From NCBI GenBank assembly GCA_946409855.1, contig CAMJXZ010000204.1, positions 1 to 6,216 on the forward strand: DNA of 6,216 bases, read 5' to 3'. This DNA comes from an uncultured Clostridia bacterium. GTDB taxonomy: Bacteria > Bacillota > Clostridia > Christensenellales > Aristaeellaceae. Position 1 is the first letter of the stretch, and each line of letters begins with the position of its first letter. The translations under genes and the position numbers were made by a program. The notes beneath the pieces were generated by a model that saw only the letters and a list, made by a program, of their open reading frames with translations, was not told the DNA's origin and searched no databases. This document shows, in pieces, positions 4,131-6,216 of this stretch.

Positions 4131-6216
4131 ATGCGACAAAGCAAAAAGTGTATCCTGATCCTGCTTTTTCTGTGCCTGGTTCTTTTGCCTTCGGCGTCGT
4201 CCGGCGAAGGGAACATAGCGGAAGCATACGGCCTGGATCTGGATCTTTATCTTTCTTACCTTGATTTTAACGGGGAAGAACAGAATGTATTTCCCGCTCC
4301 CGCCGGCGCCGACGGAGAGACGATCGTCCTGTGGGGCCTGCTGCCGGACCCGACCGTGGAAGAAGTCACCCTGCACATCAATGACATCAACGGCCTGTAT
4401 ACCTTCAGCCCGGATGAAGGAGCCGACCTGCAGGTGATCGACGCGGGGGAAACCCTGCAGGGGACCCCGCTTTGCGAAATCACCGCGCTTTCCATGGACG
4501 GGGAGACGGTCCTGATCCGGGTTTACCTGTCCCAGTCCGTGGCGGAGCCCCTGCCTGAAAAGGAGAACGATTCCGCCGCTCAGCAGCACGGATCGGTCCA
4601 GATCGTTGTACATTTCGTCGATACAGACGGCAGGCAGATCGCGCCCGACCGCATTGAAACCGTCTGGACAGGGCGGCTGGACGTGATTTACGCCGATACG
4701 ATTGACGGCTATACGAGAACGGGCGATGTCGCCAAAACGATCCAGCTCGCGCCGGGGACCACGGAAGCGGAGGACATCACCTTTGTCTACACGGCGGATG
4801 AGCCGGAAGAAATCCCGCCGGAACCGGCGGACGCGCAGATCAGCATCGAGTACCTGGATGAAGACGGAAACCGTCTGGCGGACGATACTTTCATGATCTG
4901 CCCCGGCGGCATGACCACGGAGGTGATTCCGGAGGCGGGCCACGTGCCGGAAAACTATGTGCTGACGGATGAGCAGCCCCAGTCTGTCTTCGTTGATTTT
5001 GACGGGCCGCACCCCAAAACGGTTTCCTTTCATTACGCGTATCAGGCGCCCGCAGAAAAAAAGCAGATCCGCGTGATTACAGAATATGTGGACAGGAACG
5101 GCCAGCCCCTGGCCCCCGCGCAGGAGGCCTTTTACGCCGAAGGCGAAACCGTTGTGATCACCGCGTCCCCGGAAGGGCTGGACGCTTCGGTCTGGGTACC
5201 GGACGGAGACACGGAGCGCGTGATCGTGGCCGCCGATGAGGGCGGGCAGACGCAGGTCGTTTCCTTCGTTTATGTTTCCGCCGTTTTCGGACAGAACGAA
5301 GCCGTTCCGGCCTCCGGAACAGAGGAACCGCAGCAGACCCCGACCCCGGGCGCCGCGCCGGTGGTCAAACTGATCCAGGTGATTTATTCCTACGAAAACG
5401 ATATCTACGGCTATTCCGGCAGCAAATCGGAGCCCGTTTCCGAAGGGGAAACCCTGCTGTTTGCCGAAGAGCCGAAGCCCGGGTATCAGCTGGAAGGAGA
5501 AGACGCGCAGCTGGTAACGGTTTTCCCCGACGGCACGACCGACCCGGAAACGGTCGTTTTCCATTATACCCGCATCCCGGACCAGACAAAGCCGCCCGCC
5601 GTGCAGACCACGATCCCGGTCTATTACCTGGATGAAAGCGGCATGAACGTCGCCGCGCCAACGCTGGAAACCGTTTATGAAGGGACGCAGACCATCTACG
5701 CGAATCCGACCGACCTGAAAGACGGATACGACCTGATCACCGGCCCGCAGGAAGTCGTCTGTCAGGCGGACGGCACGCTGATCCCGGACCAGCTGGTATT
5801 TATTTATCGCTCCGCCAGCGTTCAGGAAGAACCGGAAGCGGACGGGATGAACGATTTTTCCCTGCAGCCCTACAGCGGATACGCCCGGGCGCTGAGAACG
5901 GTGAACCTCCGTTCTTACCCCGACCAGTCGGACAGCACCAACATCATCGCCACCGTGACGCGGGATGATCTGATCGTGCTGGAGGGAATCACCAGCTATA
6001 AATCCTATACCTGGTTCTATGTGTCCGTGAACGGCCGGAAAGGGTATATGGCCCAGAGCGTGATCCAGGAACTGTCCGACAGCGAGGCCGCTTTCATCCG
6101 CTCTTCCGGTGTCCGTCCGGAAGACGGCGAGCCGGAACAGGCCGACGGGGAAAGCGGGATCATCGAACGGTGGGGGAAGACGAGAACCAGCGTCAAGTTC
6201 CGTTCCTCGCCCGGCG
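4131..6216 (+). CDS. Secreted multidomain protein with five MucBP-like repeats and SH3-like modules (partial, runs off right edge)
   Basis: The frame is open from the ATG at 4131 to the window end, giving 695 residues without a stop; the C-terminus is missing. Residues 1 to about 24 are a Sec signal peptide (R and K-K, hydrophobic core 8-19, then P-S-A-S-S). There is no lipobox. The beta-rich domain shared with the upstream gene spans about 39-134. Five MucBP-like repeats of about 70 residues follow at about 155-221, 235-304, 312-383, 412-480 and 492-560, with a Pro/Thr-rich linker at 391-411. Each has a leading strand, usually followed by a D-x-D/N/S-G turn, and ends in an F-x-Y strand. MucBP domains occur in Firmicute surface proteins and can bind mucins or act as spacers. 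An SH3-like module follows at about 582-647 (V-N-L-R-S-Y-P at 591-597, W-F-Y-V-S-V-N-G, K-G-Y-M), and another begins near 684 (V-K-F-R-S-S-P). The protein is rich in Asp and Glu. Wall anchoring cannot be judged. The 10-base gap to the upstream gene supports one operon. Confidence 0.85.
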   Translation, partial: MRQSKKCILILLFLCLVLLPSASSGEGNIAEAYGLDLDLYLSYLDFNGEEQNVFPAPAGADGETIVLWGLLPDPTVEEVTLHINDINGLYTFSPDEGADLQVIDAGETLQGTPLCEITALSMDGETVLIRVYLSQSVAEPLPEKENDSAAQQHGSVQIVVHFVDTDGRQIAPDRIETVWTGRLDVIYADTIDGYTRTGDVAKTIQLAPGTTEAEDITFVYTADEPEEIPPEPADAQISIEYLDEDGNRLADDTFMICPGGMTTEVIPEAGHVPENYVLTDEQPQSVFVDFDGPHPKTVSFHYAYQAPAEKKQIRVITEYVDRNGQPLAPAQEAFYAEGETVVITASPEGLDASVWVPDGDTERVIVAADEGGQTQVVSFVYVSAVFGQNEAVPASGTEEPQQTPTPGAAPVVKLIQVIYSYENDIYGYSGSKSEPVSEGETLLFAEEPKPGYQLEGEDAQLVTVFPDGTTDPETVVFHYTRIPDQTKPPAVQTTIPVYYLDESGMNVAAPTLETVYEGTQTIYANPTDLKDGYDLITGPQEVVCQADGTLIPDQLVFIYRSASVQEEPEADGMNDFSLQPYSGYARALRTVNLRSYPDQSDSTNIIATVTRDDLIVLEGITSYKSYTWFYVSVNGRKGYMAQSVIQELSDSEAAFIRSSGVRPEDGEPEQADGESGIIERWGKTRTSVKFRSSPG
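4593..5810 (+). repeat. Five tandem MucBP-like protein repeats
   Basis: The repeats lie at about 4593-4793, 4833-5042, 5064-5279, 5364-5570 and 5604-5810, with linkers of about 20-85 bases between them. Leading strands with their turns read HFVDTDG, EYLDEDG, EYVDRNG, IYSYEND and YYLDESG. Closing strands read ITFVYT, VSFHYAY, VSFVYV, VVFHYT and LVFIYR. The fourth repeat lacks the D-x-x-G turn and is the most divergent. The copies differ widely in sequence, so they are old duplications rather than a recent DNA repeat expansion. The likely role is a beta-rich stalk or adhesive region outside the cell. Confidence 0.7.
5874..6071 (+). other. SH3-like (SH3b) module in the second secreted protein
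   Basis: Residues about 582-647 contain the classic bacterial SH3 pattern: A-R-A-L-R-T-V-N-L-R-S-Y-P-D, a variable loop, I-I-A-T-V-T, then W-F-Y-V-S-V-N-G-R-K-G-Y-M. This is the clearest SH3b module in the window. A second copy starts near 6180 with S-V-K-F-R-S-S-P and is cut by the window edge, so the protein continues with at least one more module. Confidence 0.75.

Noticed and set aside
3990..5564. Long minus-strand open frame (524 codons) antisense to the secreted proteins
   Set aside because: It spans the junction of two well-supported plus-strand genes. The translation is rich in Arg and Gly without domain structure, as expected for a shadow frame.
5759..5773. A 15-base identity between positions 1-15 and 5759-5773
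   Set aside because: The match stops at base 16 and both copies lie inside coding sequence in unrelated reading contexts. One such match in a GC-rich window of this size can arise by chance.

Overview
The window looks like chromosomal DNA from a moderately GC-rich Gram-positive anaerobe. The best guess is a gut or rumen member of the Clostridia. This rests on strong AGGAGG-type ribosome binding sites, a close match to sigma-A promoters, a YdcI-type Tex protein, and secreted proteins built from MucBP-like and bacterial SH3 modules, which are typical of Firmicutes. The taxonomic placement is inference; there is no rRNA or other marker gene here.

Layout: two divergent transcription units flank an intergenic region at about 2298-2665. 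To the left on the minus strand lies a complete tex gene (2297 to 132). It is followed 22 bases later by the first 36 codons of a gene resembling the sialate O-acetylesterase family, which runs off the left edge. To the right on the plus strand lie two exported proteins, probably one operon with a 10-base gap. The first (2666-4120) is a 484-residue secreted protein with several SH3-like modules. The second (4131 to beyond 6216) is a large secreted protein with an N-terminal beta-rich domain, five MucBP-like repeats, one complete SH3-like module and the start of another. It is open to the window edge and has no stop codon here.

The intergenic region holds a well-formed promoter for the secreted pair (TTGACG, 17 bases, TAAAAT). 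Upstream of it is a perfect 18-bp hyphenated palindrome that could be an operator. The tex side has only weak promoter candidates and a very GC-rich stretch just upstream of the ribosome binding site.

The most interesting point is that the two secreted proteins appear to share the same N-terminal beta-rich domain, directly after the signal peptide, although the rest of their architectures differ. The pair may therefore be a duplicated and diversified cell-envelope or matrix module. No mobile element, CRISPR array, tRNA or rRNA was seen. The minus-strand genes look like ordinary housekeeping or metabolic genes.
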